A stretch of DNA of 64,000 nt from Lysobacter sp. 5GHs7-4 (GCF_021284765.1 NZ_CP089924.1:3738001-3802000), one strand, 5' to 3'; positions 28,968-38,046 are shown, counted from the first letter of the stretch. The notes: generated from the letters alone by a model not told the origin. Numbers and translations are program-made.

Positions 28968-29258
28968 ATGCAAGCCCTGCCATCCCGCAAGCTGACCCTG
29001 TCCTTAGGCGCGCTGCTCGCCACCGCCGCGCTCGCGGCCTGCAGCAAGCCCGAAACCCCGCCGGGCGAACTGCCGCCGCCCAGCGCCGAGCCGGCGCCGC
29101 CCGCGGACACCGCGTCGCCGCCGCCCGAGAGCGCGCCGCCGGCCGACACGGCCGCTGCAGCGCCGGCCGATGCCGGGCTGCCGCCGCCGGTCGAAGGCAC
29201 CGCCACCCAAGCGCGGCCGGAACCGCCCAAGACCGACGGCCCGCCGCCGGCGCAGTGA
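28968..29258 (+). CDS. Small proline/alanine-rich lipoprotein
   Basis: A 96-residue predicted lipoprotein. The signal peptide ends in a lipobox LAAC with Cys25. The mature part is almost wholly Pro, Ala and acidic residues (ETPPGELPPP, ADTASPPPES), so it is likely an extended, disordered tether in the periplasm or outer membrane. It is preceded by AAGGAG. No family is recognised. The gap of 58 bases from the EF-hand gene suggests co-transcription. Confidence 0.65.
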   Translation: MQALPSRKLTLSLGALLATAALAACSKPETPPGELPPPSAEPAPPADTASPPPESAPPADTAAAAPADAGLPPPVEGTATQARPEPPKTDGPPPAQ

Positions 29259-29541
29259 TCCCCGGCCGCAACCGCCCGCGTCCCGCGAGGCCGGCCTCCG
29301 GGGCGCGCGGGGTCCGCGTCGCCGATTGAAGCAGACCGCGGCAACCGATCGAGGCGGCCGAGACCGCCGCCTCGCGAGGGATGGCCGCGGTCCTCCTGCC
29401 AGGGCAGCCAGGATCGCAGCAAGCCCGTGAGCGCGGTCCAAGCCGCGCCGGTCGCGGCGCTCGCCGACGCCGCTCGCAAATTCGCATTCGCGCCACGTCC
29501 GGCGCTTCCGGGCTGTCACCGCGGTCTGTTAAGTTGACCGT

Positions 29542-29934
29542 ATGAGCGTCGGCATCCTCCTCATCACCCACGAAGGCATCGGCAACGCACTGGTCGCGGT
29601 GGCGAGCCGGTTGATGCGGCCGTTGCCGCTGAAGCTGGAAGCCATGGAGGTGCCGTTCGACGCCGATCACGACCTGCTGCTGCCGATGGCCAGCGCGGCC
29701 TTGCGCCGCGTCGACGGCGGCCACGGCGTGCTGGTGCTGACCGACCTGTACGGCGCATCGCCCAGCAATCTGGCCGCGCGCGTCGCCCGCCTGGGCACGC
29801 CGGTGCGACGGGTGTCGGCGCTGAGCCTGCCGATGCTGCTGCGCGTATTGAACTATTCGGACCTCGAGCTGGACGAACTGCCCGCGGTGGCTGCGGCCGG
29901 CGCGCGCAACGGCGTGATCATCGACGAGGCCTGA
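29542..29934 (+). CDS. Mannose-type PTS system EIIA component
   Basis: A 130-residue IIA domain of the mannose/sorbose class (PF03610 type) with phosphorylation site His10 in LLITHEGIG and the family motif TDLYGASPSN. No IIB, IIC or IID genes are nearby, so it is probably regulatory. It is 61 bases before ptsH, the arrangement reported for Xanthomonas-type incomplete PTS. It could receive phosphate from HPr; the downstream target is unknown. Confidence 0.9.
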   Translation: MSVGILLITHEGIGNALVAVASRLMRPLPLKLEAMEVPFDADHDLLLPMASAALRRVDGGHGVLVLTDLYGASPSNLAARVARLGTPVRRVSALSLPMLLRVLNYSDLELDELPAVAAAGARNGVIIDEA

Positions 29935-29995
29935 TGCCCATCCCCAGACCCACCCGCGACACCGCAATACCGAGACGGAAATCGAGGAACCCGCA

Positions 29996-30265
29996 ATGAT
30001 CGAACGCGAACTGACCGTCTCCAACCGACTGGGCCTGCACGCTCGCGCCACCGCCAAGCTGGTGCAGGTGCTGTCCGGCTTCCGCAGCAGCGCCACCCTC
30101 ACCGCCAAGGGCCGCGAGGTCAACGCCAAGAGCATCATGGGCGTGATGCTGCTGGCCGCCGGCCTGGGCACCACGGTCAAGCTGCGCGTGGAAGGCGAGG
30201 ACGAAACCGCTGCCGCCGATGCCGTGATCGCGCTGTTCGATCGCCGTTTCGACGAAGACAGCTGA
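29996..30265 (+). CDS. ptsH: Phosphocarrier protein HPr
   Basis: An 89-residue HPr. His15 (GLHARATAKL) is phosphorylated by EI; Ser46 (NAKSIMGVM) is the HprK site. Both are intact, so the protein can carry both signals. It is 27 bases upstream of ptsI. It may also belong to the NPr branch, given the ptsN context. Confidence 0.92.
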   Translation: MIERELTVSNRLGLHARATAKLVQVLSGFRSSATLTAKGREVNAKSIMGVMLLAAGLGTTVKLRVEGEDETAAADAVIALFDRRFDEDS

Positions 30266-30292
30266 GCGGGCACGGCACATGAGGCAGCCTAG

Positions 30293-32026
30293 ATGAGGCA
30301 AGCGTTCTTCGGACATGGCGCATCGCGTGGCAGCGCGCTCGGCCGTGCCCGGGTCCGTCTGCCGCATGCGCTGGAAGTCGCCGAGGAGCGGATCGAGCAG
30401 GGCCAGGTCGAGGCCGAACTGGCGCGCCTGCACGCCGCCATCGAAACCGTGCGCAAGGAAATGCATGCCCTGCGCGACCGCCTGCACGGCGCGCTCGCAC
30501 ACGAGGTCGGCGAATTCCTCGACCTGCACACCCTGCTGCTGGACGACCCCGAACTGCTGCACGGCCTGGACGAACTGATCCGCACCGGCCGCTACGCCGC
30601 CGACTACGCGCTGCGCCTGCAGCGCGACCGCATCGCCTCGGTGTTCGAGGCCATGGACGACGCCTACTTCCGCAGCCGCGTCGACGACATCGATCAGGTC
30701 ATCGGCCGCATCCACGCCGCCCTGCACCGCCGCGAGGGCGAGATGCAGGGCGTGGCCGGCGAGATCCTGATCACCGACAACGTCGCCCCGGCCGAGCTGG
30801 CGCAGCTGCAGGCGCAGGGCGTGCTGGCCATCGTCACCGCCGCCGGCAGCACGCTTTCGCACAGCGCCATCCTGGCGCGCAGCCTGCACCTGCCGCTGGT
30901 GGTCGGCGCCGCCCAGGCTCTGCTCAAGATCAACGACGGCGACGCGCTGACCGTCGACGGCAGCAGCGGCACGGTGATCCTGGAGCCCAACGCCGACGAC
31001 CTGCGCGCGCACCGCGGCCGCGTGCGCGAGCACGCGCGCGAGCGCAAGCAGCTGCACCGCCTGCGCCGCGAACCCACACGCACGCTGGACGGCGTCGACA
31101 TCAAGCTCTACGCCAACGCCGAATCGCGCGACGACGTGGCCGAGGCGCACGCCCTGGGCGCGGCCGGCGTGGGCCTGTACCGCACCGAATTCCTGTTCCT
31201 GCAGCGCAGCGAACTGCCGACCGAGGACGAGCAGTTCCGCGCCTATCGCGACGTGGTGCTGGGCATGACCGGCCGCTCGGTGACCATCCGCACCCTCGAC
31301 CTGGGCGCGGACAAGGCCGACCGCACCGGCCTGGCCCTGCGCGACGAACCCAACCCCGCCCTGGGCCTGCGCGGCGTGCGCCTGTCGCTGGCGCGCGACG
31401 GCCTGCTCGAAACCCAGCTGCGCGCGTTGCTGCGCGCCTCCGGCTACGGTCCGCTGCGCGTGCTGGTGCCGATGGTGAGCTCGCGCGAGGAAATCCTGCG
31501 CGTGCGCCGATTGTTGGACAAAGTCGCCCTGGACCTGCGCGCCGAGGGCCACGAAATCGCCGAGCGCGTGCCGCTGGGCGCGATGATCGAAGTGCCCGCG
31601 GCCGCGATCGCCCTGCCCAGCTTCATCGGCGCGGTCGACTTCCTGTCCATCGGCACCAACGATCTGATTCAGTACCTGCTGGCCGCCGACCGCAACAACG
31701 AGGCGCTGGGCGAGCTCTACACGCCGTTGCACCCGGCGGTGCTGCGCCTGATCCGCGACGTGATCCGCCTGGCCAAGGCGCGCGGTAAGTCGGTGGCGGT
31801 GTGCGGCGAGATGGCCGGCGACCCCGCGTTCGCGCCGCTGCTGCTGGCGCTGGGGCTGGAAGAATTCAGCCTGCATCCGGCGACCCTGCTGGAACTGCGC
31901 CGCGCGATCCGCGGCCTGGACCTGTCGGCCCTGCGCGCGCGCGCGCCGGCGCTGTTGCGCGCGGCCGACCGCAAGGGAATCGAGGCTTGGGTGCGCAAGG
32001 CGGGCGGCGGCGACGGCGCCGACTGA
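30293..32026 (+). CDS. ptsI: Phosphoenolpyruvate-protein phosphotransferase (Enzyme I)
   Basis: A 577-residue EI that starts the phosphorelay with PEP. An N-terminal domain holds the HPr-binding helices and the phospho-His in GSTLSHSAILAR (near residue 190). The C-terminal PEP-binding domain has LYRTEFLFL, GLRGVRLSL, FLSIGTNDLIQYLLAADRNN and the catalytic Cys in VCGEMAGDP. No GAF domain is fused to the N-terminus, so it is classical EI rather than EI-Ntr. Starts 27 bases after ptsH. Confidence 0.95.
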   Translation: MRQAFFGHGASRGSALGRARVRLPHALEVAEERIEQGQVEAELARLHAAIETVRKEMHALRDRLHGALAHEVGEFLDLHTLLLDDPELLHGLDELIRTGRYAADYALRLQRDRIASVFEAMDDAYFRSRVDDIDQVIGRIHAALHRREGEMQGVAGEILITDNVAPAELAQLQAQGVLAIVTAAGSTLSHSAILARSLHLPLVVGAAQALLKINDGDALTVDGSSGTVILEPNADDLRAHRGRVREHARERKQLHRLRREPTRTLDGVDIKLYANAESRDDVAEAHALGAAGVGLYRTEFLFLQRSELPTEDEQFRAYRDVVLGMTGRSVTIRTLDLGADKADRTGLALRDEPNPALGLRGVRLSLARDGLLETQLRALLRASGYGPLRVLVPMVSSREEILRVRRLLDKVALDLRAEGHEIAERVPLGAMIEVPAAAIALPSFIGAVDFLSIGTNDLIQYLLAADRNNEALGELYTPLHPAVLRLIRDVIRLAKARGKSVAVCGEMAGDPAFAPLLLALGLEEFSLHPATLLELRRAIRGLDLSALRARAPALLRAADRKGIEAWVRKAGGGDGAD

Positions 32027-32409
32027 GAGTTCAGATTGTCGGCCGACGGATCGCCGCAATGGTGGTGCTATCGGTGACGGCTATTGCGTTGGAGGCGTTG
32101 GAGGCGTTGCCGCCTTAGACGCACGATCAACTTCGACGCGCCGCCTTTTAGCCGTCATTCCCGCGAAGGCGGGCTCCGCCCCACTTCGGCGCAGCCGAAC
32201 ATCCAGTGACGTCAGCGCGAAAAATAGGTTACTTCGCTCTGACGAAGAAAAAGCGTTCGTTCCGCTCTTCTTTAGACGACGTCGTTGTGCGCAGCGGCAC
32301 GAAAGTCACTGGATTCCCGCCTTCGCGGGAATGACGAGCTTAAGAGCCGCAGCGTTCTGCCACTGCGAGCCAGCAGCGCCTTGCGGCCACCTCTAGGCGA
32401 CCTTACCGC
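32027..32409. repeat. 383-base intergenic region with a palindromic REP pair (family D)
   Basis: No gene seen. GTCATTCCCGCGAAGGCGGG at 32154-32173 with ATCCAGTGAC at 32201-32210 is matched in reverse by GTCACTGGAT at 32305-32314 and CCCGCCTTCGCGGGAATGAC at 32315-32334. The central ~95 bases are AT-richer than the surroundings. The layout is of a small non-autonomous element bounded by inverted REP ends. Confidence 0.75.
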
Positions 32410-32967
32410 TTACTTCCACCCATCAAAGTAAAAACTCCCCGTCACGCAGTTCGTACTGATCTTCTGACACATCTGCGCGCCCTTGCCGCAGCGCGCCAGC
32501 GCCGTCGCCAGGGCCTGCTCCTCGCTGCGCCCCTTGTCGGCGTACAGGCTGGCGTTGCCGTCCGGCCCCATGCCCACCGCGATCGCCGCGCATTCGGAAC
32601 GATACGACAGCAAGACCTTGCAGTCGGCGCCACCACCGTTGGCGCGGCAAGCCTCCAGCGCGCCCTGCTCGGCCTCCTTCTTCTCGCTAATGCCGTTGTC
32701 CTGCCCGGCCATGCCCAGGCTGCGCCTGACCGGATCGTGGGCGATCGCGGCCCAGGCCTTGTACTCGCGCTTGATCGCCTGCGGCGTGCCGGCCGGCGCC
32801 GCGTCGGCGGGCTTTTTATCGCCGTGCAGGCCATAGCCCGGCAGCGGAATGCACAGCTGGCCGCTGGGATTGCCGCCCGGGTACTGGCCGTCGGGGCAGC
32901 CCTGTTCGGCATACGCGCTGCCGCTGCAGGCCAGCAGCGCGATCAGGACCCAGCTTCTGATGTTCAT
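32410..32967 (-). CDS. DUF4189 domain-containing secreted protein
   Basis: A 185-residue protein with a signal peptide (MNIRSWVLIALLACSGSAYA), then a Cys-containing N-terminal part (QGCPDGQYPGG, LCIPLPGYG) and a C-terminal DUF4189 domain: KAWAAIAHDP, EQGALEACRANGGGADCKVLLSY, SEEQALATALARCGKGAQMC. Paired cysteines suggest disulfides. DUF4189 proteins are common in Xanthomonadaceae, with unknown role. The ATG at 32967 is chosen for the signal peptide. It points toward ptsI, across the repeat element. Confidence 0.8.
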   Translation of the reverse strand: MNIRSWVLIALLACSGSAYAEQGCPDGQYPGGNPSGQLCIPLPGYGLHGDKKPADAAPAGTPQAIKREYKAWAAIAHDPVRRSLGMAGQDNGISEKKEAEQGALEACRANGGGADCKVLLSYRSECAAIAVGMGPDGNASLYADKGRSEEQALATALARCGKGAQMCQKISTNCVTGSFYFDGWK

Positions 32968-33193
32968 GACGCTCTCGCAGATATGGCGGACGGCTGCGCG
33001 CCGGATGCGCGCCAGCCCCGTGCCCGCATTGTGAGCGCCGCGCGGACATCGCTCCCAGGCGGCACCGGACTGCCCGGCGTATTTGCGGCGAGCCGGTCGC
33101 GCGGGCGCACGTGCGCGCGCGCCGCGCTGCGCCGCCGCGGCACACCATCGCGTCCGCATGCCGATTTTGCTGGGCTTTGCCGCATTCGCGGGC

Positions 33194-33199
33194 GATAAT
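33194..33199 (+). promoter_or_regulatory. -10-like GATAAT upstream of mgtE
   Basis: GATAAT followed by GCCCG lies 64 bases before the mgtE start. Same sequence type as the elements before ptsN and hemE. No clear -35; a magnesium-sensing leader is not evident in the short leader. Confidence 0.35.
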
Positions 33200-33263
33200 G
33201 CCCGCATGAACGCCTAACCCTGTCGCCGCCCTCGCGGCCGCGACGCGCCAACGGAAGTACCGC

Positions 33264-34625
33264 ATGGCCGAAGCCGTCCGCCACGACAAGACCGCACGTC
33301 AGCTGCGACTGCTTTCCGACGCGCTCGACAGCGGTCGTCTGGGGCCGGTACGGCGCCTGGTCAACACCCTCTCGCCCGCCGAGATCGGCAACCTGCTCGA
33401 ATCGCTGCCGCCCGGCAAGCGCGTCGTGGTCTGGGGCCTGGTCGATCCCGAGGACGACGGCGAGGTGCTGGTCCACGTCGGCGACGAAGTGCGCGAAAGC
33501 CTGCTCGCGGACATGGACACCGACGAGATCGTGGCCGCGGTCGAAGACCTGGACATCGACGATCTGGCCGACCTGGTCGAGGATCTGCCCGACACCGTCA
33601 TCGACGAAGTCCTCAAGTCGATGGACCGCGAGAACCGCGAGCGCCTGGAGCAGGTGCTGTCCTACCCCGAGGACACCGCCGGCCGCCTGATGAACCCCGA
33701 CGTGGTGACGGTGCGCGCCGACACCACCATCGACGTGGTGCTGCGCTATCTGCGCCTGCGCGGCGAGCTGCCGGAACACACCGACCACCTGTACGTGGTC
33801 AGCCGCCGTCACCAGTACCTGGGCCGGATCGCCTTGGCCGCACTGCTCACCCACGAGCCCGGCACCGCGATCAACAAGCTCATGGACGACGAGCAACCGG
33901 CGATCGACATGACCGAAACCGCGGCCGAGGTCGCGCGCCAGTTCTCCGACCACGACTGGATCAGCGCACCGGTGGTGGACGACAACAACATCCTGCTCGG
34001 CCGCATCACCATCGACGACGTGGTCGACATCATCCGCGACCAGGCCGAACACCAGGCCTTGAGCGCGGCCGGCCTGGACGAGGACGAAGACCTGTTCAGC
34101 CCGGTCCGGCGCGCGTTCCGGCGCCGCCTGATCTGGCTCAGCGTGAATCTGTGCACGGCGTTCCTGGCCGCCAGCGTGGTCGGCCAGTTCGAGGATTCCA
34201 TCGCCAAGCTGGTGGCGCTGGCGGCGCTGATGCCGATCGTCGCCGGCATGGGCGGCAACGCCGGCACCCAGGTGCTGGCGCTGATGATCCGCGGCCTGGC
34301 CCTGGGCCAGATCGGCGCCTCCAACGTCGGCGTGCTGCTGCGCAAGGAGCTGTCGGTGGCGCTGATCAACGGTCTGGTGCTGGGCATCGGGCTGGGCCTG
34401 ATCGTGCTGCTGTGGTTCCGCCAGCCGGGTCTGTCGCTGGTGATCGGCACCGCGCTCACCATCAACCTGCTCACCGCCGCGGCCGGCGGCGTGCTGGTGC
34501 CGATCACGCTCAAGCGCCTGGGCTTCGACCCGGCGCTGGCCGGCGGCGTGATCCTGACCACGCTCACCGACGTGATGGGTTTCCTGAGCTTCCTCGGCCT
34601 GGCGACGCTGATCCTGTTGCGCTGA
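33264..34625 (+). CDS. mgtE: Magnesium transporter MgtE
   Basis: A 453-residue Mg2+ channel. The N-terminal MgtE_N domain (residues ~30-135) is highly acidic, two CBS domains follow (VTVRADTTIDVVLRYLR; DHDWISAPVVDDNNILLGRIT), and then about five membrane helices with MPIVAGMGGNAGTQVLALMIR and the C-terminal TLTDVMGFLSFLGLATLIL with the pore Asp. The domain order is standard. In related genomes it also follows the ptsH-ptsI genes. Confidence 0.95.
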   Translation: MAEAVRHDKTARQLRLLSDALDSGRLGPVRRLVNTLSPAEIGNLLESLPPGKRVVVWGLVDPEDDGEVLVHVGDEVRESLLADMDTDEIVAAVEDLDIDDLADLVEDLPDTVIDEVLKSMDRENRERLEQVLSYPEDTAGRLMNPDVVTVRADTTIDVVLRYLRLRGELPEHTDHLYVVSRRHQYLGRIALAALLTHEPGTAINKLMDDEQPAIDMTETAAEVARQFSDHDWISAPVVDDNNILLGRITIDDVVDIIRDQAEHQALSAAGLDEDEDLFSPVRRAFRRRLIWLSVNLCTAFLAASVVGQFEDSIAKLVALAALMPIVAGMGGNAGTQVLALMIRGLALGQIGASNVGVLLRKELSVALINGLVLGIGLGLIVLLWFRQPGLSLVIGTALTINLLTAAAGGVLVPITLKRLGFDPALAGGVILTTLTDVMGFLSFLGLATLILLR

Positions 34626-34771
34626 ACGCGCGCCATGGCCACGCAGCGCAGCGCGAATGTGAACGACGACTTTTCCGAATGTGGCGGTCGCGGCGATTCG
34701 CCGAAGCGCGCATGGACAGCGCCGAAATCGCACGGAATGATGCGATCAACAAGGATGCCTTGGACAGCACG

Positions 34772-35578
34772 ATGCTGCGACCCGTTACCGTTCGCCTGTG
34801 GGCGATCCTGCTGCCGTTGGCCCTGATGATCGCGGCCTCCTGTACGCATACCCCGGCCGCCCGCGAACACGGGGCATTCGTCGCGCGCACGCTCAGCCTG
34901 GACGGCAAGACCTACCGCTATCAAGTGTTCGTGCCGGCGCGCGCGGCCAGCGGCCGGCATCCGCCGGCGCTGCTGTTCCTGCACGGCTCGGGCGAACGCG
35001 GCGACGACAACCAGCGCCAGCTCGCGGTCGGCCTGGCGCCGCGCATCGCCCGCAATCCGGACGAGTTCCCGGCGATCGCGGTGTTCCCGCAGTCGCCCGC
35101 GGACGCGTCCTGGACGCAAGACACCGCGCGCATGGCGCTGGCGGCGCTGGACGCGGCGATGCGCGAGTTCGGCGGCGACCCGGAGCGGGTGGTGCTGACC
35201 GGGCTATCGCGCGGCGGCTACGGCGTCTACGAATTGGCGCTGATGCAGCCCGACCGTTTCGCCGCGCTGGTGCCGATCTGCGGCGGCGTGACCGCGCCCC
35301 GGCCCAACGACGACCTGTACGTGCACGGCGTGGCCACCGACGACAATCCGTTCGCGATCGCGGCCCAGCGCCTGCACCGCCTGCCGACCTGGATCTTCCA
35401 CGGCGACCGCGACGAATCGGTACCGGTGGAGCAGTCGCGGCGTATGGCCGAGGCGTTCAAGCAGGCCGGCGGCGACGTGCGCTACACCGAACTGGCCGGC
35501 ACCGGCCATAACGCCTGGGATCCGGCCTACGCCAGCGACGAGCTGTGGCAGTGGGTGTGGCGGCAGCGGCGGCACTGA
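34772..35578 (+). CDS. Alpha/beta-hydrolase lipoprotein (esterase, PHB-depolymerase-like)
   Basis: A 268-residue predicted lipoprotein hydrolase. The signal peptide ends MIAASC, an acceptable lipobox. The catalytic triad is visible: Ser in GLSRGGYG, Asp in HGDRDESVP and His in GTGHNAW; the oxyanion segment is LLFLHGSGERGDDN. It resembles the predicted-peptidase/dienelactone-hydrolase-like secreted esterases. ATG 34772 gives the signal peptide at the N-terminus; in-frame ATG 34712 would place 20 polar residues before it. It stands alone after mgtE. Confidence 0.75.
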   Translation: MLRPVTVRLWAILLPLALMIAASCTHTPAAREHGAFVARTLSLDGKTYRYQVFVPARAASGRHPPALLFLHGSGERGDDNQRQLAVGLAPRIARNPDEFPAIAVFPQSPADASWTQDTARMALAALDAAMREFGGDPERVVLTGLSRGGYGVYELALMQPDRFAALVPICGGVTAPRPNDDLYVHGVATDDNPFAIAAQRLHRLPTWIFHGDRDESVPVEQSRRMAEAFKQAGGDVRYTELAGTGHNAWDPAYASDELWQWVWRQRRH

Positions 35579-35600
35579 GGGCGAAGAAGCGCACCCCTCG

Positions 35601-35760
35601 CCCCCTTTTTCAAAGGGGGAAGACCAGCAGGCTTCGGCGTGACTTCGACGCAGGCCTAGACGCGTCCCTCTATCCGGCAAGGCAGTGAATCCCGCGCACA
35701 CTTCACACTTGCGCGTGCAGCCTCCCCCTTTGGAAAAGGGGGATAGAGGGGGATTTGCTC
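35601..35760. repeat. Family A C-run/G-run repeat, second locus
   Basis: A short hairpin at 35601-35619 (CCCCCTTTTTCAAAGGGGG) and a full unit at 35722-35760 (CTCCCCCTTTGGAAAAGGGGGATAGAGGGGGATTTGCT) lie between the esterase and the PhnA-like gene, which converge here. Confidence 0.7.
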
Positions 35761-35769
35761 TCCCCTCCG

Positions 35770-35982
35770 TCAAGCCTTCTTCAAAAACTCCGTCCGCAAC
35801 ACCAGCCCCTTGACCTTCTCGACGTTGCACTCGATGAGTTCTTCGTCGTCGGTGAGGCGGATGTTCTTGCACAAGGTGCCGCGCTTGAGCGTCACCGAGG
35901 TGCCCTTGACCTTCAGGTCCTTGATCACCAGCACCGAATCGCCGTCGGCGAGCGGAGTGCCGTTGCTGTCTTTCACGATCAT
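35770..35982 (-). CDS. PhnA-domain protein (YjdM-like, short)
   Basis: A 70-residue protein matching only the C-terminal half of PhnA/YjdM proteins: KDSNGTPLADGDSVLVIKDLKVKGTS, then CKNIRL and NVEKVKGLVLRTEFLKKA. The N-terminal zinc ribbon of full-length YjdM is absent. Despite the name, PhnA is not shown to act in phosphonate breakdown. A good ribosome site (AAGGAACG) precedes the ATG. It lies 53 bases after pyrB on the same strand. Confidence 0.82.
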   Translation of the reverse strand: MIVKDSNGTPLADGDSVLVIKDLKVKGTSVTLKRGTLCKNIRLTDDEELIECNVEKVKGLVLRTEFLKKA

Positions 35983-36035
35983 CGTTCGTTCCTTGCCGGC
36001 GCGCGGCGTGCTGCCGCGTGCCTGAGTAAGCGGAT

Positions 36036-36980
36036 TCAACCCTTGAGCAGCGCCTCGAGCACCGCCATGCGCGCGGCCACGCCGTTGGCGACCTGGGTCA
36101 GGATCAGCGACTGCGGGCCGTCGGCGACCTCGTCGGTGATCTCGACGCCGCGGTTGATCGGGCCCGGGTGCATCACGATCGCGTCCGCGGCGGCGCGCTT
36201 CAGGCGCGCGGCGGTCAGGCCGTAGTCGCGGTGGTAGTCGTCGAGCGAGGCGATCAGGCCTTCTTCCATGCGCTCGCGCTGCAGGCGCAGCATCATCACC
36301 GCGTCCACGCCTTCCAGCGCGGCATCCAGCTCGTGCGAGACCGTGCAGCCGTCCAGCGTGGCCGCATCGGGCAGCAACGCGGCCGGGCCGCAGACGCGGA
36401 TCTCGCCGGTGCCCAGCGCGCGCAGCGCGTGCAGGTCCGAGCGCGCGACGCGCGAATGGCGCACGTCGCCGACGATCAGCACACGCAGGCCCGAGAAATC
36501 GGTGCCCTTGGCCTGGCGCAGGGTCAGCATGTCCAGCAAACCCTGTGTGGGATGCGCGCTGCGGCCGTCGCCGGCGTTGACCAGGCTGGTGCCGGCGTTG
36601 GCGTGCTCGGCCAGCGTCGCCACCGCACCGTCCTCGTGGTGGCGGATCACGAAACCGCGCACGCCCATCGCCTCCAGATTCTTCAGCGTGTCCAGCGCGG
36701 TCTCGCCCTTGCGCGTGGACGAGGTCGAGGCGTCGAAGTTCAGCGTATGCGCGCCCAGGCGCTGGGCCGCGAGCTGGAAGCTCATGCGGGTGCGCGTGGA
36801 CGGCTCGAAGAACAGCGTGCACACCGCCAGCCCATCCAGCGCGCGGCGGTCGTAGTGCCCTTCGGCGAAGGCCTGGGCGCGGATCAGCAGCGAGGTCAGG
36901 GCCTCGTGCGAGATCCCGTCCAGGGTCAACAGATGGCGCGGCGCGGCGGCCGGCGCGGAATGCGATTGCGTCAGGTTCAT
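36036..36980 (-). CDS. pyrB: Aspartate carbamoyltransferase catalytic subunit
   Basis: A 314-residue enzyme of pyrimidine synthesis joining carbamoyl phosphate and aspartate. Visible are the carbamoyl-phosphate motif FEPSTRTRMSF (near residue 60), HPTQGLLDMLTL and MHPGPINRGVEI. No pyrI or pyrC-like partner and no pyrR are adjacent. The start overlaps the ruvX stop by 4 bases, giving the order yqgE-ruvX-pyrB. Confidence 0.95.
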   Translation of the reverse strand: MNLTQSHSAPAAAPRHLLTLDGISHEALTSLLIRAQAFAEGHYDRRALDGLAVCTLFFEPSTRTRMSFQLAAQRLGAHTLNFDASTSSTRKGETALDTLKNLEAMGVRGFVIRHHEDGAVATLAEHANAGTSLVNAGDGRSAHPTQGLLDMLTLRQAKGTDFSGLRVLIVGDVRHSRVARSDLHALRALGTGEIRVCGPAALLPDAATLDGCTVSHELDAALEGVDAVMMLRLQRERMEEGLIASLDDYHRDYGLTAARLKRAAADAIVMHPGPINRGVEITDEVADGPQSLILTQVANGVAARMAVLEALLKG

Positions 36981-37471
36981 GCGGCGGGAAGTTGGCTGAG
37001 TTCGATGGCGTCGTCGGGGGCGGCGAGGTAGCGTTCGACGATCACCGCCGCGGCCACCGCGTCCAGCGCTTCGGCGTCGCGGCGGCGCTTGCGGCCCTCG
37101 GCGCGGTCGGCGGCGAAACGCTGCGCGGCTTCGATCGAGCTCGCGCGCTCGTCCACCAGCACCACCGGCAATTGATAGCGCGCGTGCAGTTCGCGCGCGA
37201 AGGCGTGCGCGCGCGCGCGTGCGGGTTGATCGCCGCCTTCCAGCGTCATCGGGTCGCCGACGATCAGGCCGTCGGGACGCCATTCGCTGCGCAGGCGGTC
37301 GATCGCGTTCCAGTCCGGGCCGTGGCCGTGCACGTCCACCACCGCCAGCGCGCGCGCGCCGTGGCCGAAGGCGCTGCCGACCGCGACCCCAATGCGGCGC
37401 GAACCGACATCGAACCCCAGCACCGTGCCGTCGCGGCGGATCACCGGGCGCTGGTCGGCGTCGGCGTTCAT
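36977..37471 (-). CDS. ruvX: Holliday junction resolvase-like protein RuvX (YqgF)
   Basis: A 164-residue RNase H-fold protein with the first catalytic Asp in [28 protein letters not shown] and [13 protein letters not shown]. Also linked to pre-16S rRNA processing in E. coli. The ATGA overlaps with yqgE upstream and pyrB downstream indicate one operon. Confidence 0.92.
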   Translation of the reverse strand: MNADADQRPVIRRDGTVLGFDVGSRRIGVAVGSAFGHGARALAVVDVHGHGPDWNAIDRLRSEWRPDGLIVGDPMTLEGGDQPARARAHAFARELHARYQLPVVLVDERASSIEAAQRFAADRAEGRKRRRDAEALDAVAAAVIVERYLAAPDDAIELSQLPAA

Positions 37472-38034
37472 GCGTGTCCGGCGTAATCGGCCAGGTGCGC
37501 GAAATCCACGCCGATGCGGCCCGCGGCGGCATGCCAGCGTGCGTCCAGCGGCAGATCGAACAGCAGCTCGGCATCGGCCGGCGCGGTCAGCCAATCGTTT
37601 TCGGTCAGCTCGTGCTCGAGCTGGCCCGAACCCCAGCCGGCGCAGCCCAGGGCGACGATGGCATTGTCGGGGCCTTCGCCACGCGCCATCGCTTCGAGGA
37701 TGTCGCGCGAGGTGGTCAGGAACAGCGCGTCGGCGATGGCCAGGGTCGAGTCCCACTGCATGCCGCCGTCGTGCAGCACGAAACCGCGTTCCGGATGGAC
37801 CGGGCCGCCGGCCAGCACGATCTGCGAGCGCAGGCTGTCGTCGCCGCCGTCCACGCCCATCTGGCCGAATACCTCGCCCAGGGTGTATTCGGACGGACGG
37901 TTGACCACGATGCCCATGGCGCCATCGTCGTCGTGCTGACAGATCAGGGCGACGCTGCGCGAGAAGTTGGTATCCGACAGCGCGGGCAGCGCGATCAGGA
38001 GCTGGCTGGCCAGGGGTGTGGGCATCACGGACAT
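37468..38034 (-). CDS. yqgE: YqgE/AlgH family protein
   Basis: A 188-residue protein of the UPF0301/AlgH family: [36 protein letters not shown] at the N-terminus, [16 protein letters not shown] and [15 protein letters not shown]. Biochemical function is unknown; AlgH in Pseudomonas was linked to alginate control. It heads the yqgE-ruvX-pyrB operon. Its start follows a -10-like TAGAAT by exactly 6 bases with no Shine-Dalgarno sequence, suggesting a leaderless message. Confidence 0.92.
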   Translation of the reverse strand: MSVMPTPLASQLLIALPALSDTNFSRSVALICQHDDDGAMGIVVNRPSEYTLGEVFGQMGVDGGDDSLRSQIVLAGGPVHPERGFVLHDGGMQWDSTLAIADALFLTTSRDILEAMARGEGPDNAIVALGCAGWGSGQLEHELTENDWLTAPADAELLFDLPLDARWHAAAGRIGVDFAHLADYAGHA

Positions 38035-38040
38035 GGCGCC

Positions 38041-38046
38041 ATTCTA
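38041..38046 (-). promoter_or_regulatory. -10-like TAGAAT positioned for a leaderless yqgE transcript
   Basis: On the minus strand, TAGAAT is followed by GGCGCC and then the yqgE ATG. With the usual 6-7 base spacing, transcription would start on or next to the A of ATG. Confidence 0.5.

Noticed and set aside
29918..32059. A 713-codon minus-strand frame opposite ptsI and ptsH
   Set aside because: Antisense shadow of conserved PTS genes; repetitive Gln/Ala/His composition.
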